Part shown: positions 9,852 through 19,744 of the stretch, one piece after another | How positions within the stretch are numbered: position 1 is the first letter of the stretch | Layout of the letters: each line of letters starts with the position of its first letter | DNA from: Pseudomonadota bacterium | Lineage (GTDB): Bacteria; Pseudomonadota; Alphaproteobacteria; Rhizobiales; Beijerinckiaceae | DNA length: 34,249 nucleotides | Reading direction: 5' to 3' | NCBI GenBank assembly: GCA_021813805.1 | Contig: JAKAJL010000036.1 | Location: 1 to 34,249 of the forward strand | Program-made: the position numbers and the translations under genes | The notes under the pieces: generated by a model | What the model saw: the letters and a program-made list of their open reading frames with translations, nothing else | What the model was told of the DNA's origin: nothing | Database searches by the model: none

Positions 9852-10848
9852 GGGGCTCCTCCCGGGGCGAGAATCTCTCGCGAAAAAAGATGTCGCGCAG
9901 GCTGGAATCCTCCATGCGCCGCCACAGCCACAGGCCCGGCGCGCCGAGGACGAAATCCGGTATGCGCTTGATAAGCGACAAAGCGATGGCCGTGGGCGAA
10001 CCGATGCCGAACGCGGCGCAGAGCGCGATATAGCCGCCCTCCTGCACCCCCCAGGCGCCGGGAATGAGGAAACCCGCCGCGCGCACCGCATGGCCGAGGC
10101 TTTCGATGGCCAGAGCGGCGCCATAGGAGCGCGGATCGCCGAGAAGGTAAAGCGCCAGCCAGATTTCGAGCACGCCGAGGAACCAGGCGCCGAGATGGAG
10201 CGCAAGCGACAGGGTCAGGCCGGAACGCCGGCGCAGCATGCCGTCGAAGGCAGCGCGCAAGGCCGGCAGGCCGCTCACCGTCGCCCAGCCGGCGCGCTGC
10301 TCGACAAAGGCGGCGAGCCGGTCGAGCCAGCCCATGGCGAGCAGGCGCGGCGCCAGCCAGAAGCCGGCGAGCGCCGGCGCCATGAGGACCAGACCGGCGA
10401 CGATGCCGAAGGTCAGATCGGCGTTGACGTGGTGATCCACCAGGAAAAAGACGCCGAGCAAAGTGAAAACGACCTGGGTCACGGTCAGCGCCAGCAGATC
10501 GCCAATCACGCTGGCGGCGGCGGCGCCGCCCGCGACGCCATGCTTGCGCAGCAGGCGCGCGCCAACCACCTCCCCGCCGATCTGCGCGACGGGAAGCAGA
10601 TTGTTGATCGATTCGCGCACCCAGCGCAGCCGCGCCGTCAGCCAGGGACGCGGGCGCGAGCGCGGCAGCAGGGCGCGCCAGGCGAAAGACGCCAGAAAAG
10701 TCTGGGCGAGGCGGAGGACCACGACCCACAGCACGCCGAAGCCGACCGAAGAGACGGCGCGCGCGACATCGCCCGCGCCCTCATAGAGCGTGAGGGCGGC
10801 GAACAGGGTCAGTCCCAGCAGGAGGGCGAATCCGGCGGCGGCTTTCAT
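9841..10848 (-). CDS. hpnL: Hopanoid-associated membrane protein HpnL (YbhN-like)
   Basis: The 335-residue protein is highly hydrophobic with about eight membrane segments and belongs to the flippase-like YbhN / lysyl-PG synthase transmembrane family. Segments seen include AAGFALLLGLTLFAALTLY (near 3-21), LWVVVLRLAQTFLASFAW, VTQVVFTLLGVFFLV and IVAGLVLMAPALAGFWL. Family marks are ESINNLLPVAQIGGEVVGAR (79-98) and a late GFLIPGAWGVQEGGYIALC region. Position at the head of hpnL-hpnM-hpnI supports a role in handling or moving hopanoids rather than in ring chemistry; that is inference from context. A probable promoter lies in 10849-10956, but I see no clean -35/-10 pair. Confidence 0.9.
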   Translation of the reverse strand: MKAAAGFALLLGLTLFAALTLYEGAGDVARAVSSVGFGVLWVVVLRLAQTFLASFAWRALLPRSRPRPWLTARLRWVRESINNLLPVAQIGGEVVGARLLRKHGVAGGAAAASVIGDLLALTVTQVVFTLLGVFFLVDHHVNADLTFGIVAGLVLMAPALAGFWLAPRLLAMGWLDRLAAFVEQRAGWATVSGLPALRAAFDGMLRRRSGLTLSLALHLGAWFLGVLEIWLALYLLGDPRSYGAALAIESLGHAVRAAGFLIPGAWGVQEGGYIALCAAFGIGSPTAIALSLIKRIPDFVLGAPGLWLWRRMEDSSLRDIFFRERFSPREEPHGL

Positions 10849-10956
10849 CTGGAAGCACTTAATCCCATTTCGCCGTTCTGTCAGCCCATACTGCGGCGCT
10901 TATGTGCAATATGCTGAATGTGTGGCCGCAAGGAAACGCTATAGCTAGGGCCCGAA

Positions 10957-13317
10957 CTAGCGCCCCTTGGGCCTCTCGCGCGGGGCGCCGGCGCGAGCGA
11001 AAGCCTCGGCGAAGGCGTTGCCCGCGGCCGGCGCGGGCTTTTCCGCGCGGCGCCCCGGCTCCTTGCCCGCCGACGCGGCTTTTCCTGCCTGCGGCGCCTG
11101 GCCGCCCCGACCCGGCTGGCGAGGTTCCGCCGCGTCGTCGAGTCGCATGGTCAAGGCGATGCGCTTGCGCGGCGCATCGACCTCCAGAACCTTGACCTTG
11201 ACTATGTCGCCCGGCTTGGCGGCGTCGCGCGGGTCCTTGATGAAGTTTTTCGACATGGCCGAAATATGGACCAGCCCATCCTGATGCACGCCGATGTCGA
11301 CAAAGGCGCCGAAGGCCGCGACATTGGTCACCACGCCCTCCAGAATCATGCCGGGCCTGAGGTCGGACAGGCTTTCGACGCCCTCCTTGAAGCTCGCGGT
11401 CTTGAATTCCGGGCGCGGATCGCGGCCGGGCTTTTCCAACTCGCGCAGGACGTCGGTCACGGTCGGCGCCCCAAAGGTCTCGTCAACGAAATTCTTGGCG
11501 TTCAAGCCGCGCAAGATTTTGGAATTGCCGATCAGGACATGGATGTCGCTCTTCGTCGCGGCGAGAATCTTTCGCACCAGCGGATAGGCTTCGGGGTGGA
11601 CGCCGGAGGCGTCGAGCGGGTCCTCCCCGCCGCGAATGCGCAAGAAACCGGCGCATTGCTCGAAGGCCTTGGCGCCGAGACGCGGCACTTTCTTCAGCGC
11701 CTCGCGCGAACGGAACGGCCCGTTGGCGTCGCGATGGGCGACGACATTGGCGGCTAGATTCGCCCCCAGACCCGAAACCCGCGCCAAAAGGGGCGCGGAG
11801 GCGGTGTTGAGATCGACGCCGACCGCGTTGACGCAATCCTCGACCACGGCGTCGAGCGCGCGCGACAGTTTCCCCTCGGCCAGATCGTGCTGGTACTGCC
11901 CGACCCCGATCGATTTCGGATCGATCTTGACCAGTTCCGCCAGCGGGTCCTGAAGGCGTCGCGCGATCGAGACCGCGCCGCGCAGGGTCACGTCGAGGTC
12001 GGGCAGTTCGCCCGCCGCGAAGGCGGACGCCGAATAGACCGAAGCCCCCGCCTCCGACACCACGATCTTGGTGATTTTCTGTTCGGGCAGTTTGGCGACC
12101 AGTTCGCTGGCGAGCCTGTCGGTCTCGCGCGAGGCCGTGCCGTTGCCAATGGCGATCAGTTCGACCTTGTGAAGCCGGCAAAGGCGGGCCAGCGCCAGAA
12201 GCGCGTCGTCCCAGCGCCGCTGCGGCTCGTGGGGATAGATGTTCGCGGTATCCACCACCTTGCCGGTGGCGTCCACGACCGCGACCTTGACGCCGGTGCG
12301 AAAGCCCGGATCGAGGCCCATTGTGGCGCGCGGGCCGGCGGGCGCGGCCAGCAGCAGATCGCGCAGATTCCCGGCGAAAACCTTTACGGCCTGCTCCTCC
12401 GCGTTCTGCCACAGCCGCGCGCGCAGATCGACGGCGAGCGAAATCTTGATCCGCGTGCGCCAGGCCCAGCGGGCGCAATCCATCAGCCATTTGTCCGCCG
12501 GCCGGCCGCGGTCGGCTATGCCGGCGCTGACCGCGACCGCCAGCTCGTACGCCTTTTCACCATTTTTCTCTTGATTGGCGGCGGAATCAGCCGCGCTTTC
12601 CGGCTCCAGGGCGAGATCGAGAATTTCCTCCTTCTCGCCCCGGAATAGGGCCAGGATGCGATGCGACGGCAATTTGGTCAGCGGTTCGAAAAAATCGAAA
12701 TAATCGGCATATTTCGCGCCGTCCTGTGTTTTGCCGTCGCGAACTTTCGAGACGATCCGGCCGCGCGTCCAGAAATTCTCGCGCAAGGTTCCGATCAACC
12801 TGGCGTTTTCCGAAAACTGCTCGACAAGAATTGCGCGCGCGCCTTCCAGCGCTTCTTCCGGGGATTTCACGCCCTTGGCGTCATCGACATATTGCGCGGC
12901 CTCGGCGCGGGGATCGCGACCGGGGTCCGCCAGCAGCCCGGCGGCGAGCGGCGCGAGGCCGGCCTCGCGGGCGATGGTCGCCTTGGTGCGCCGCTTGGGC
13001 TTGTAAGGCAGGTAAATGTCTTCGAGCCGCGCCTTCGAATCGGCGCCAAGAATTTCGGCTTCGAGCTGTCGCGTCAGCTTGTCCTGCGATTTGACCGAGT
13101 CGAGAATCGCCTTGCGGCGCTCCTCCAGCTCGCGCAGATAGCCCAGCCGCTCTTCGAGAGCCCGCAGTTGCGTGTCATCCAGCGCGCCGGTCGCCTCCTT
13201 GCGGTAGCGGGCGATGAAGGGCACGGTCGAGCCGGCGTCCAGCAGTTCTACCGCCGCGGCGACCTGCCGCTCCTCGACCTTCAGCTCCTCGGCGATGCGG
13301 CGGGCGATTGAAATCAT
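10957..13317 (-). CDS. tex: RNA-binding transcription accessory protein Tex
   Basis: The 786-residue protein has the complete Tex layout: an N-terminal helical region (from [20 protein letters not shown], with [15 protein letters not shown]), [20 protein letters not shown] near 105-124, a YqgF-like domain ([20 protein letters not shown]), helix-hairpin-helix repeats ([19 protein letters not shown] and [17 protein letters not shown]) and a C-terminal S1 domain ([20 protein letters not shown] ... LVHISAMS). Tex proteins bind structured nucleic acid and affect transcription and stress tolerance. The final 70 residues are low-complexity, rich in Ala, Gly, Pro, Arg and Lys. It stands alone: about 110 bases separate it from pgeF upstream and from hpnL downstream, all on the same strand. 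Confidence 0.97.
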   Translation of the reverse strand: MISIARRIAEELKVEERQVAAAVELLDAGSTVPFIARYRKEATGALDDTQLRALEERLGYLRELEERRKAILDSVKSQDKLTRQLEAEILGADSKARLEDIYLPYKPKRRTKATIAREAGLAPLAAGLLADPGRDPRAEAAQYVDDAKGVKSPEEALEGARAILVEQFSENARLIGTLRENFWTRGRIVSKVRDGKTQDGAKYADYFDFFEPLTKLPSHRILALFRGEKEEILDLALEPESAADSAANQEKNGEKAYELAVAVSAGIADRGRPADKWLMDCARWAWRTRIKISLAVDLRARLWQNAEEQAVKVFAGNLRDLLLAAPAGPRATMGLDPGFRTGVKVAVVDATGKVVDTANIYPHEPQRRWDDALLALARLCRLHKVELIAIGNGTASRETDRLASELVAKLPEQKITKIVVSEAGASVYSASAFAAGELPDLDVTLRGAVSIARRLQDPLAELVKIDPKSIGVGQYQHDLAEGKLSRALDAVVEDCVNAVGVDLNTASAPLLARVSGLGANLAANVVAHRDANGPFRSREALKKVPRLGAKAFEQCAGFLRIRGGEDPLDASGVHPEAYPLVRKILAATKSDIHVLIGNSKILRGLNAKNFVDETFGAPTVTDVLRELEKPGRDPRPEFKTASFKEGVESLSDLRPGMILEGVVTNVAAFGAFVDIGVHQDGLVHISAMSKNFIKDPRDAAKPGDIVKVKVLEVDAPRKRIALTMRLDDAAEPRQPGRGGQAPQAGKAASAGKEPGRRAEKPAPAAGNAFAEAFARAGAPRERPKGR

Positions 13318-13427
13318 GAGCGGCTCCTTGGAGGGCGGGCCGCGCTTTTACCGCCGCCGGACAGGGCGGCGCAAGCGCGGCCGCCGAGGAATTCCACAGG
13401 CGGCAGTAAACCGCCACCGATCCCGAT

Positions 13428-14213
13428 TCATTCCGGCAGGGCGATGGCCGCCACCAGCCGGCCGTAATCCGGCTCTTTGCGGTGAGTCATGCGGCGATAG
13501 GAAAAGAAACGCGCCTCGTCGGCATAGGTGTCGAGGCCGAGATTCTCGAACGCTCCTATTCCTGCCTGGTCCGCGCGCATTTCCAAAAATCCCGGCAGGT
13601 CGAAGAAATAATGGCCGGGTTTTTCGGAGGGCGCGAAAAAAGTCGCAAAACCTTGGTCCTCAGCCGCGAAACGGGCGAAAAACTCCGGCCCGACCTCGTA
13701 GCTTTTCTGGCCGATGGTCGGGCCCAGGGCGCCGGCTATATTGGCGCGCCGCGCGCCGAGCGCCTCCATAGCCGCGACCAGCGCCTCGACCATGCCGGTC
13801 AGCGCGCCCTTCCATCCGGCGTGGGCCGCGCCGATCACATGCGCCGAGAGGTCGGCGAACAGCAGAACGCCGCAATCGGCCCCGGTGACGCCGAGCGCGA
13901 GGCCGGGCGTGGCGGTAACCAAACCGTCGCAGCGCGGCCTCGTCCCTTCCGCCCAGGGCGCGGAAACGGCCAAAGCGTCGGCGGAATGGATCTGGTAGGG
14001 CACGAGGAAATTTTCCGGCGCCACGCCGAGGACCCGCGCCATGCGGGCGCGGTTTTCCGCCACGGCGACGGGATCGTCTTTCGAGCCGACGCCGCCGTTG
14101 AGGCTGGCGTAGACGCCGTCGGACACGCCGCCCATGCGGGTGAAGAAGGCGTGGGCCGCGCCGTGGAGCGCGGGAGCGCGAATCGCCGCGCGCGCTGTCT
14201 CGCTTTCGCTCAA
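13428..14213 (-). CDS. pgeF: Purine nucleoside phosphorylase / laccase-domain protein PgeF (YfiH)
   Basis: The 261-residue protein belongs to the multicopper-oxidase-like DUF152 family (YfiH, human LACC1), now linked to purine nucleoside cleavage and peptidoglycan editing. Expected metal-site pieces are present: FFTRMGGVSDGVYASLNGG, YQIHSADAL, VTGADCGVLLFAD and GAAHAGWKGAL, with a late YRR before RKEPDYGRLVAAI. The start overlaps the midA stop by four bases (14210-14213), making it the last gene of lgt-midA-pgeF. The operon position is typical of alphaproteobacteria. Start at 14213 fits the family length of about 250 residues. Confidence 0.94.
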   Translation of the reverse strand: MSESETARAAIRAPALHGAAHAFFTRMGGVSDGVYASLNGGVGSKDDPVAVAENRARMARVLGVAPENFLVPYQIHSADALAVSAPWAEGTRPRCDGLVTATPGLALGVTGADCGVLLFADLSAHVIGAAHAGWKGALTGMVEALVAAMEALGARRANIAGALGPTIGQKSYEVGPEFFARFAAEDQGFATFFAPSEKPGHYFFDLPGFLEMRADQAGIGAFENLGLDTYADEARFFSYRRMTHRKEPDYGRLVAAIALPE

Positions 14214-15313
14214 CGCGATGTCGCCGGCGCAAAGCCCGGCGCCTCCTTCAGACTGCGCCGAGTGACGGCCATCGCCTTGAACAGGGCGCCCATCTCGCCG
14301 GCGCCGTCGCCGGCAAGCCGCGCCAATGCGGAGTCGACCGCCGCCGCCTGTTGCGGCGTGGCGTTCCGCTTGAGCATTTCGGCGCGCTGGAAAATGCCCA
14401 GTTCCTTCAGGAATTCGCCCTGCTCGACGGGCCCGTGGACCAGCGCGTTGGTCGAGGCGGCGGCGCGCGCCAGGGCCGAGAAATCGACATGGGTCGTCAA
14501 ATCGGCAAGGCCGGGCTCGGCAAGCGGATCGACGAATTGATGGGCCTTGACCGCCTGAAGGGTTTCGCCGAAATCGGTGCGCCCATAGCCGTAGTCGATG
14601 ATCAGGGCCGCGCCATTGTCGGTCACGATGCGCGCGGCGATCCGGGTCATCAGCCGGTGCGCGGCGGCGCCGAGTTCGAGAATCGCGCCCTGCTGCGCCT
14701 CGGCCTTGATATAGGGCTCGACCTCCGCCTTGAGGCCGAAGGCGAGCTGGCCGTCGGGATCGAGGCCGACCAGCCTTTCCCGCCAGCCCTGCGCGGTTTT
14801 CAGGAACTGGCGCACCGGAAGCGCGTCGAAAAATTCATTGGCGATGAAGATCGCCGGGCCGGCGGGAATCTCGTCGAGGCTCTTGCGCCAGGAGGGCGTC
14901 TTGCCGCTGCCAGCGAGCGCGGCGCCCTGCTGCGCCGCGAGCAGGTCGCTGGCCTCGACCAGTTCGACCTCGATGGCGGCGAAAAAGTCCGGCGCGGCGC
15001 GCGCGGCGCGCAAGGCGTCGGCCATCAGCACGCCGCGTCCCGGCCCCAGCTCGACTAGCCGGACCCGGGGCGGGGCGCCGATCTGGCTCCAGATTTCCGC
15101 CGCCCACAGGCCGATCAGCTCGCCGAACATCTGCGAGATTTCGGGCGCGGTGACGAAATCGCCGTCCGCGCCGAAAGGATTGCGGCTGGTGTAATAGCCC
15201 TTGGTGGGATGGGTCAGGGCGAACGCCATATAGCGTTCGAGCGACATCGGCCCCTCGTCGGCGATGATCTCGCAGATGTCGTCCTTGAGCGTCCGCTCCC
15301 GCGCCTCGATCAT
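14210..15313 (-). CDS. SAM-dependent methyltransferase, MidA/NDUFAF7 family
   Basis: The 367-residue product matches COG1565. GPMSLERYMAFALTHPTKGY (16-35) and TSRNPFGADGDFVTAPEISQ are family hallmarks, followed by the SAM-binding motif VELGPGRGVLMADAL, FIANEFFDALPVRQF and a late IIDYGYGRTDFGETLQA. The mitochondrial orthologue dimethylates an arginine of the complex I subunit NDUFS2; the bacterial target is not established here. Four-base overlaps with lgt upstream (15310-15313) and pgeF downstream (14210-14213) show tight coupling in the operon. Length and start agree with the family. Confidence 0.93.
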   Translation of the reverse strand: MIEARERTLKDDICEIIADEGPMSLERYMAFALTHPTKGYYTSRNPFGADGDFVTAPEISQMFGELIGLWAAEIWSQIGAPPRVRLVELGPGRGVLMADALRAARAAPDFFAAIEVELVEASDLLAAQQGAALAGSGKTPSWRKSLDEIPAGPAIFIANEFFDALPVRQFLKTAQGWRERLVGLDPDGQLAFGLKAEVEPYIKAEAQQGAILELGAAAHRLMTRIAARIVTDNGAALIIDYGYGRTDFGETLQAVKAHQFVDPLAEPGLADLTTHVDFSALARAAASTNALVHGPVEQGEFLKELGIFQRAEMLKRNATPQQAAAVDSALARLAGDGAGEMGALFKAMAVTRRSLKEAPGFAPATSR

Positions 15314-16155
15314 CGCCCCTCCGCCGTCAAATGATCAGCCGCGCGCCGCGCGCGGCGCAAGGAATAAACAACCAGGAGCGCCCCCACCAGAACCAGAGGC
15401 GCGGAAAGAATCATTCCCATGGTCGCGCCGCCGAACAGGAAGCCCAGCTGCGGGTCCGGCTCGCGGAAAAATTCGGAAAATATCCGCGCCAGACCATAAA
15501 GGCCGATGAACAGGCCCGAGGTCAAGCCAGGCCGGCGGAAGGCGCCGGCGCGCACGGCGAGCGCCATAACGACGCCTAACGCGACGCCTTCCAGCCCGGC
15601 CTCGTAAAGCTGGCTCGGGTGGCGCGGCAGCGGCCCGGCGCCGGGAAAGATCATCGCCCAGGGAACATCGCTCGGCCGGCCCCAGAGTTCGGGCTTGATG
15701 AAATTGGCGATGCGCACCAGGAACAGGCCGATCGGCGCGACCGAACAGGACAGGTCGGCGACGCTGAAGAACGGGATTTTCTCGCGGCGGGCGAAGAGCC
15801 AGGCCCCCAGCGCCGCGCCGGCCAGCCCGCCATGGAACGACATGCCGCCCTTCCACACCTGCGGCATCTCCAGCGGATGCTGAAGAAAAAAGGGCAGGTT
15901 GTAAAACAGCACATAGCCCGTGCGCCCGCCCAGAACCGCGCCGAAGGCGACATAGACCAGCAGGTCGTCGAGGCTTCGTGGCGAAGGCCTCGGGACGACG
16001 CCCCAAAGCGAATCGCGGCCCGCCAGCCGCGCGGCGATCAGCCAGCCCAGGATCAGCGAGACGATATAGCCCATGGCGTACCAGCGGATCGGAAAGGGTC
16101 CAAGATGGACCATCACCGGATCGATCACCGGAAAGGGCAGCAGGAAAAGCGGCAT
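15310..16155 (-). CDS. lgt: Prolipoprotein diacylglyceryl transferase Lgt
   Basis: The 281-residue inner-membrane enzyme transfers diacylglycerol from phosphatidylglycerol to the lipobox Cys of prolipoproteins. It has about seven hydrophobic segments, GPFPIRWYAMGYIV near the start, MSFHGGLAGAALGAW (essential HGG region) and a signature region VRIANFIKPELWGR. In the E. coli enzyme that signature begins with Gly and has Asn-Gly before Glu; here those are Val and Lys-Pro, while the Arg, Asn and Glu thought to be catalytic are kept. A late FSEFFREPDPQLG matches the conserved Arg239 region. First gene of lgt-midA-pgeF; divergent from ubiK. The lipoprotein at 24971 is one candidate substrate in this window. 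Confidence 0.96.
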   Translation of the reverse strand: MPLFLLPFPVIDPVMVHLGPFPIRWYAMGYIVSLILGWLIAARLAGRDSLWGVVPRPSPRSLDDLLVYVAFGAVLGGRTGYVLFYNLPFFLQHPLEMPQVWKGGMSFHGGLAGAALGAWLFARREKIPFFSVADLSCSVAPIGLFLVRIANFIKPELWGRPSDVPWAMIFPGAGPLPRHPSQLYEAGLEGVALGVVMALAVRAGAFRRPGLTSGLFIGLYGLARIFSEFFREPDPQLGFLFGGATMGMILSAPLVLVGALLVVYSLRRARRAADHLTAEGR

Positions 16156-16185
16156 GTCGGCGTTTCTCGGCCAGATGGGTCAGCG

Positions 16186-16203
16186 GCGATTCGGCGGAAT
16201 CGC
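16186..16203. repeat. Perfect 7-base inverted repeat in lgt/ubiK intergenic region
   Basis: GCGATTC (16186-16192), loop GGCG, GAATCGC (16197-16203). It lies 31 bases upstream of the lgt start, within its probable leader. It could be an operator or a short hairpin; no partner regulator is suggested by context. Confidence 0.4.
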
Positions 16204-16221
16204 TTAATCCCCGCTTTCTAT

Positions 16222-16249
16222 CGCCTTCCGGGCGCTTTTGGGGAAGGCG
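16222..16249. repeat. Perfect 8-base inverted repeat upstream of ubiK
   Basis: CGCCTTCC (16222-16229) and GGAAGGCG (16242-16249) with a 12-base loop, between the lgt repeat and ubiK. It is G/C-rich with no following T-run on +. Its role is unknown. Confidence 0.4.
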
Positions 16250-16322
16250 TCGAACAAAATTCTTGCGCCGCCGCTTTCCCGCGCCCATGTCTCAACGGCA
16301 CGCATCCTTTGGAGTCCCGATC

Positions 16323-16589
16323 ATGAGCGCCTCGCCCAACCGTTTTTTCGATGACATGTCGCGCCTGTTCAGCGACGCCGCGGGCGCCGCCCGCAGTCTC
16401 GGCCGCGAGGCGGAACTGGCGATCAAGACCCAGGTGGAGCGGCTTCTTGCGAGCATGGACGTGGTGACGCGCGAGGAATTCGAGGCCTTGCGCGACATGG
16501 CGGTGGCCGCGCGCAACGCCAATGACGCGCTCGAGCGGCGCGTCGGCGAGCTCGAAGCGAAAATCGCCGAGCTGGAAAAGAAAGCCTGA
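16323..16589 (+). CDS. ubiK: Accessory factor UbiK family protein (BMFP)
   Basis: A short 88-residue protein. Its N-terminal helix includes NRFFDDMSRLFSDAAGAARS and REAELAIKTQVERLLASMDV, followed by TREEFEALRDMAVAARN and a closing coiled coil (RRVGELEAKIAELEKKA). This is the layout of BMFP/UbiK proteins, which assist late ubiquinone biosynthesis through the UbiJ lipid-binding factor and form trimers in solution. ATG 16323 is supported by GGAG at 16311-16314. It is divergent from lgt, an arrangement often seen in Rhizobiales. Function in this organism is taken from the family. Confidence 0.9.
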   Translation: MSASPNRFFDDMSRLFSDAAGAARSLGREAELAIKTQVERLLASMDVVTREEFEALRDMAVAARNANDALERRVGELEAKIAELEKKA

Positions 16590-16690
16590 AAAAGCCCGAT
16601 TAGCTGTGGACGCAGCCGGTCGCACGGATGGACGAGGTCCTGCGAATCCCGCACCTTGGCGCTGGGTCGCGGATGGGATTCCGTCGCCGG

Positions 16691-16715
16691 ACAAATCCGA
16701 CTATATTGGATTTGT
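16691..16715. repeat. Perfect 8-base inverted repeat in the 16590-16836 gap
   Basis: ACAAATCC (16691-16698), a nine-base A/T-rich loop, GGATTTGT (16708-16715). This 25-base palindrome is the most A/T-rich part of the gap between ubiK and the YbjN gene. No T-run follows, so it suits a protein-binding operator better than a terminator. Apart from this and the hairpin at 16797, I see nothing gene-like in the gap. Confidence 0.5.
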
Positions 16716-16796
16716 GCGGTGATTCGGTTGAGGGCTCAGCCAGTCAAGGGGTTCCGGCGCCGTATAAGTGCAATCCGCGTTCCCGTGATCTTGGCC

Positions 16797-16823
16797 GCGA
16801 CGCTTCGCTATGCGCAGCGTCGC
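16797..16823 (+). repeat. Perfect 8-base hairpin just before the YbjN-family start
   Basis: GCGACGCT (16797-16804), an 11-base loop, AGCGTCGC (16816-16823). It ends 13 bases before ATG 16837, so in mRNA it would crowd the weak ribosome site (GGGA, 16826-16829). It may limit translation of the YbjN/proC pair. Confidence 0.45.
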
Positions 16824-16836
16824 TTGGGACTGATTC

Positions 16837-17339
16837 ATGCTGCTGTCCGGAATTGAAACGAACGAGAGGATCGAACACCCGGTCGATGTGATCGAGCGGA
16901 TCGCGCTGCTGCGCGACTGGGCCTTCGACCGCGACGATCCCGACGAAATATCGATCGGCGTGTCGGGGCGCTGGTCCGAATATAACGTCGCTTTCACCTG
17001 GCTGTCGCAATATGAGGCGCTGCATCTCGCCTGCGCCTTCGATTTCAAGATTCCCGAGCGCCGCCGCGCCGAGACCGCCCAGCTCATCGCCCGAATCAAC
17101 GAGCAATTGTGGATCGGCCATTTCGACGTCTGGTCCAAGGACAATGTCGTCATGTTCCGCCACGCCATGCTGCTGGCTGGCGGCGTCGAGCCCGGCGACG
17201 CCCAGTGCGAGGCCGCCTTGGCCAATGCGATCGAGGCCTGCGAACGCTATTATCAGGCCTTCCAGTTCGTGGTCTGGGCCGGCAAGACGGCGGACGAGGC
17301 GCTGGAAGGCGCCCTGATCGACACCCGCGGCGAGGCGTG

Positions 17340-17340
<1 letters not shown>
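16837..17340 (+). CDS. YbjN domain-containing protein
   Basis: The 167-residue protein has the YbjN fold pattern. It begins MLLSGIETNERIEHPVDVIE, has WAFDRDDPDEISIGVSGRWSEY and LSQYEALHLACAFDFKIPE, then RRAETAQLIARINEQLWIGH and WSKDNVVMFRHAMLL, closing with a helix from QCEAALANAIEACERYYQAF. YbjN proteins resemble type III secretion chaperones in fold, but the role of the alphaproteobacterial members is not established. The stop (TGA, 17338-17340) shares a base with the proC ATG at 17340, so the two are co-translated. This pairing with proC is common in the group. Confidence 0.88.
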
Positions 17341-18146
<806 letters not shown>

Positions 18147-18203
18147 CCTTGCCGCGCCGCCCTTGGCGCCCCATTTTCGCATGAACGACAGCGGAGAAGG
18201 GCG

Positions 18204-18887
18204 ATGGACAAGGCCAGCAAGGACGACAGGAGCGCGCCCAAGGCGGCGCCCAGAAACGACCCGCGCGAAAAGATCGTCGATGCGCTCATGGGCCTTGCCG
18301 CCGAAAAGCCGTGGGAGGAGATTTCGCTCGCCGATCTCGCCGACCGCGCCGGCGTGACCCTCGCCCAGTTCCGCGATTTGTTTCCCTCCAAGGGCGCGGC
18401 GCTCGGCGGCTTTTCCCGTCGCATCGACCGGCAGGTGCTGGAAGGCGGCGCGAGCGCGGGGGAAAGCCCAAAAGACCGGCTGTTCGACGTGCTGATGCGC
18501 CGCTTCGACGCCATGGCGCCCTACAAGGCGGCGCTGAAGAACATCGACGACTGGGCGATGCGCGAGCCCCTGGCGCTCGCGGAGCTCAACAAGCTCGCCG
18601 TCAATTCGCTGCGCTTCATGCTGGAGGCGGCGGGCCTCAACAGCGAGGGGCCGATGGGAGCCCTCAAATTGCAAGGGCTGGTTCTCGCATGGGCCCATGT
18701 CTTCCATGTCTGGCTCGCCGACGACAGCGCCGACAATTCCAAGACCATGGCCGCGCTCGACCACGAACTGGCGCGCGGCGAAACCTGGGTCGAACGCGCC
18801 GACGAAGCCCGACGCAGGCTGGAGCCTCTGGCGAAACCCCTGATCGGACTGGCGGAACGCGTTTTCGGCGTCGCCACGCGCCGCTGA
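18204..18887 (+). CDS. TetR-family transcriptional regulator
   Basis: The 227-residue protein starts with a charged, likely flexible segment (MDKASKDDRSAPKAAPRN). A TetR helix-turn-helix follows: REKIVDALMGLAAEKPWEEI, SLADLADRAGVTLAQFRDLF and PSKGAALGGFSRRID. The rest is an all-helical ligand/dimer domain (DRLFDVLMRRFDAMAPYKAA, LVLAWAHVFHVWLADDS) that I cannot match to a known effector. ATG 18204 follows GAGAAGGGCG around 18192-18201. It probably shares a transcript with proC. It ends one base from the stop of the convergent DUF1186 gene. Confidence 0.85.
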   Translation: MDKASKDDRSAPKAAPRNDPREKIVDALMGLAAEKPWEEISLADLADRAGVTLAQFRDLFPSKGAALGGFSRRIDRQVLEGGASAGESPKDRLFDVLMRRFDAMAPYKAALKNIDDWAMREPLALAELNKLAVNSLRFMLEAAGLNSEGPMGALKLQGLVLAWAHVFHVWLADDSADNSKTMAALDHELARGETWVERADEARRRLEPLAKPLIGLAERVFGVATRR

Positions 18888-18888
18888 T

Positions 18889-19734
18889 TCATTCCTTCCC
18901 CAGACAGCATTTCTTGTATTTCCTGCCGCTCCCGCACGGGCAAGGGTCATTGCGGCCCACATTCTTGAACTTGTTTTCCGCCGGCTCGGGCGGCGCCTCG
19001 TCTTGCTCGTCTAAAACGGCGAGGGCGTCGAGCGCGTCCTCGATCGGTTTGATGCCGCGTTCCTCGAAAACATCGGCGAGGTTTTCAGCGGCGCGGCTCG
19101 CGCGCAGGTCGGCCTGGAAATCCTCGAAGCCCAAGGCGTTCCGGTCGACGAAACCCTGGCGGAAGGCGCGCGCCGCCAGAGGCTCCAGCTCACTCAGGCC
19201 CAGCAGCGCGACGCAGCCCTGCCAGCCATACCAGACGGGGTGATTTTCGCGCGGCTGCAAGGTCTCGAAGCAGGAAGCCAGATAAGTCTTGGCGTCTTCC
19301 ATCGGGATGACGCCCGTCGCGGCCAGAGCCGAATAACACTCGAGCGCAGCGACGCGGCCCCATTCGTCGGCCTGCGGCGCCTCGACAAGCTTTTTCAGGC
19401 CTTCAAGATCGCCGGAATAAAGACTGAGCAGGATGGCGGGAAGGGTTTCCGAAACCGCGTCGCCGATCATGTCATAGAGAACCTCGCCCTCCATCGCGAC
19501 GGAAAGCAGAGGCTCCCAGGCCTCGGCCTCGCGCTTTTCCGCCATCAGGTGCAGGCCGAAAATGACCTTTTCCGCGTTTTCCGGGCTACGGTCGGCGCCC
19601 GAGGCGAAACTTTTCAGCGCGTCGAGCAAGGGCCCCCGCGCGAAGGACCATTTCTGGCGCAGCGTCATTAAGGCGTCGAGCGGGAAAGTCTCGGCCCCGG
19701 AAAGATCGTCCAGAGCCATTTGAACAAGAGTCAT
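18889..19734 (-). CDS. DUF1186 protein with C-terminal SEC-C zinc motif
   Basis: The 281-residue product has a helical repeat-rich DUF1186 body (from [20 protein letters not shown], with [17 protein letters not shown] and [18 protein letters not shown]). It ends with a SEC-C motif, [18 protein letters not shown], with the four cysteines at about 265, 267, 276 and 277. In SecA and related proteins this CxC...CC motif binds zinc and contacts SecB or the ribosome; in stand-alone proteins its role is open. ATG 19734 is preferred: the open frame extends to 20025 but that part shadows the kinase gene. It follows the envZ-like gene by 10 bases on the same strand and may share its transcript. Confidence 0.88.
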   Translation of the reverse strand: MTLVQMALDDLSGAETFPLDALMTLRQKWSFARGPLLDALKSFASGADRSPENAEKVIFGLHLMAEKREAEAWEPLLSVAMEGEVLYDMIGDAVSETLPAILLSLYSGDLEGLKKLVEAPQADEWGRVAALECYSALAATGVIPMEDAKTYLASCFETLQPRENHPVWYGWQGCVALLGLSELEPLAARAFRQGFVDRNALGFEDFQADLRASRAAENLADVFEERGIKPIEDALDALAVLDEQDEAPPEPAENKFKNVGRNDPCPCGSGRKYKKCCLGKE

Positions 19735-19744
19735 CGGAGCGTTC

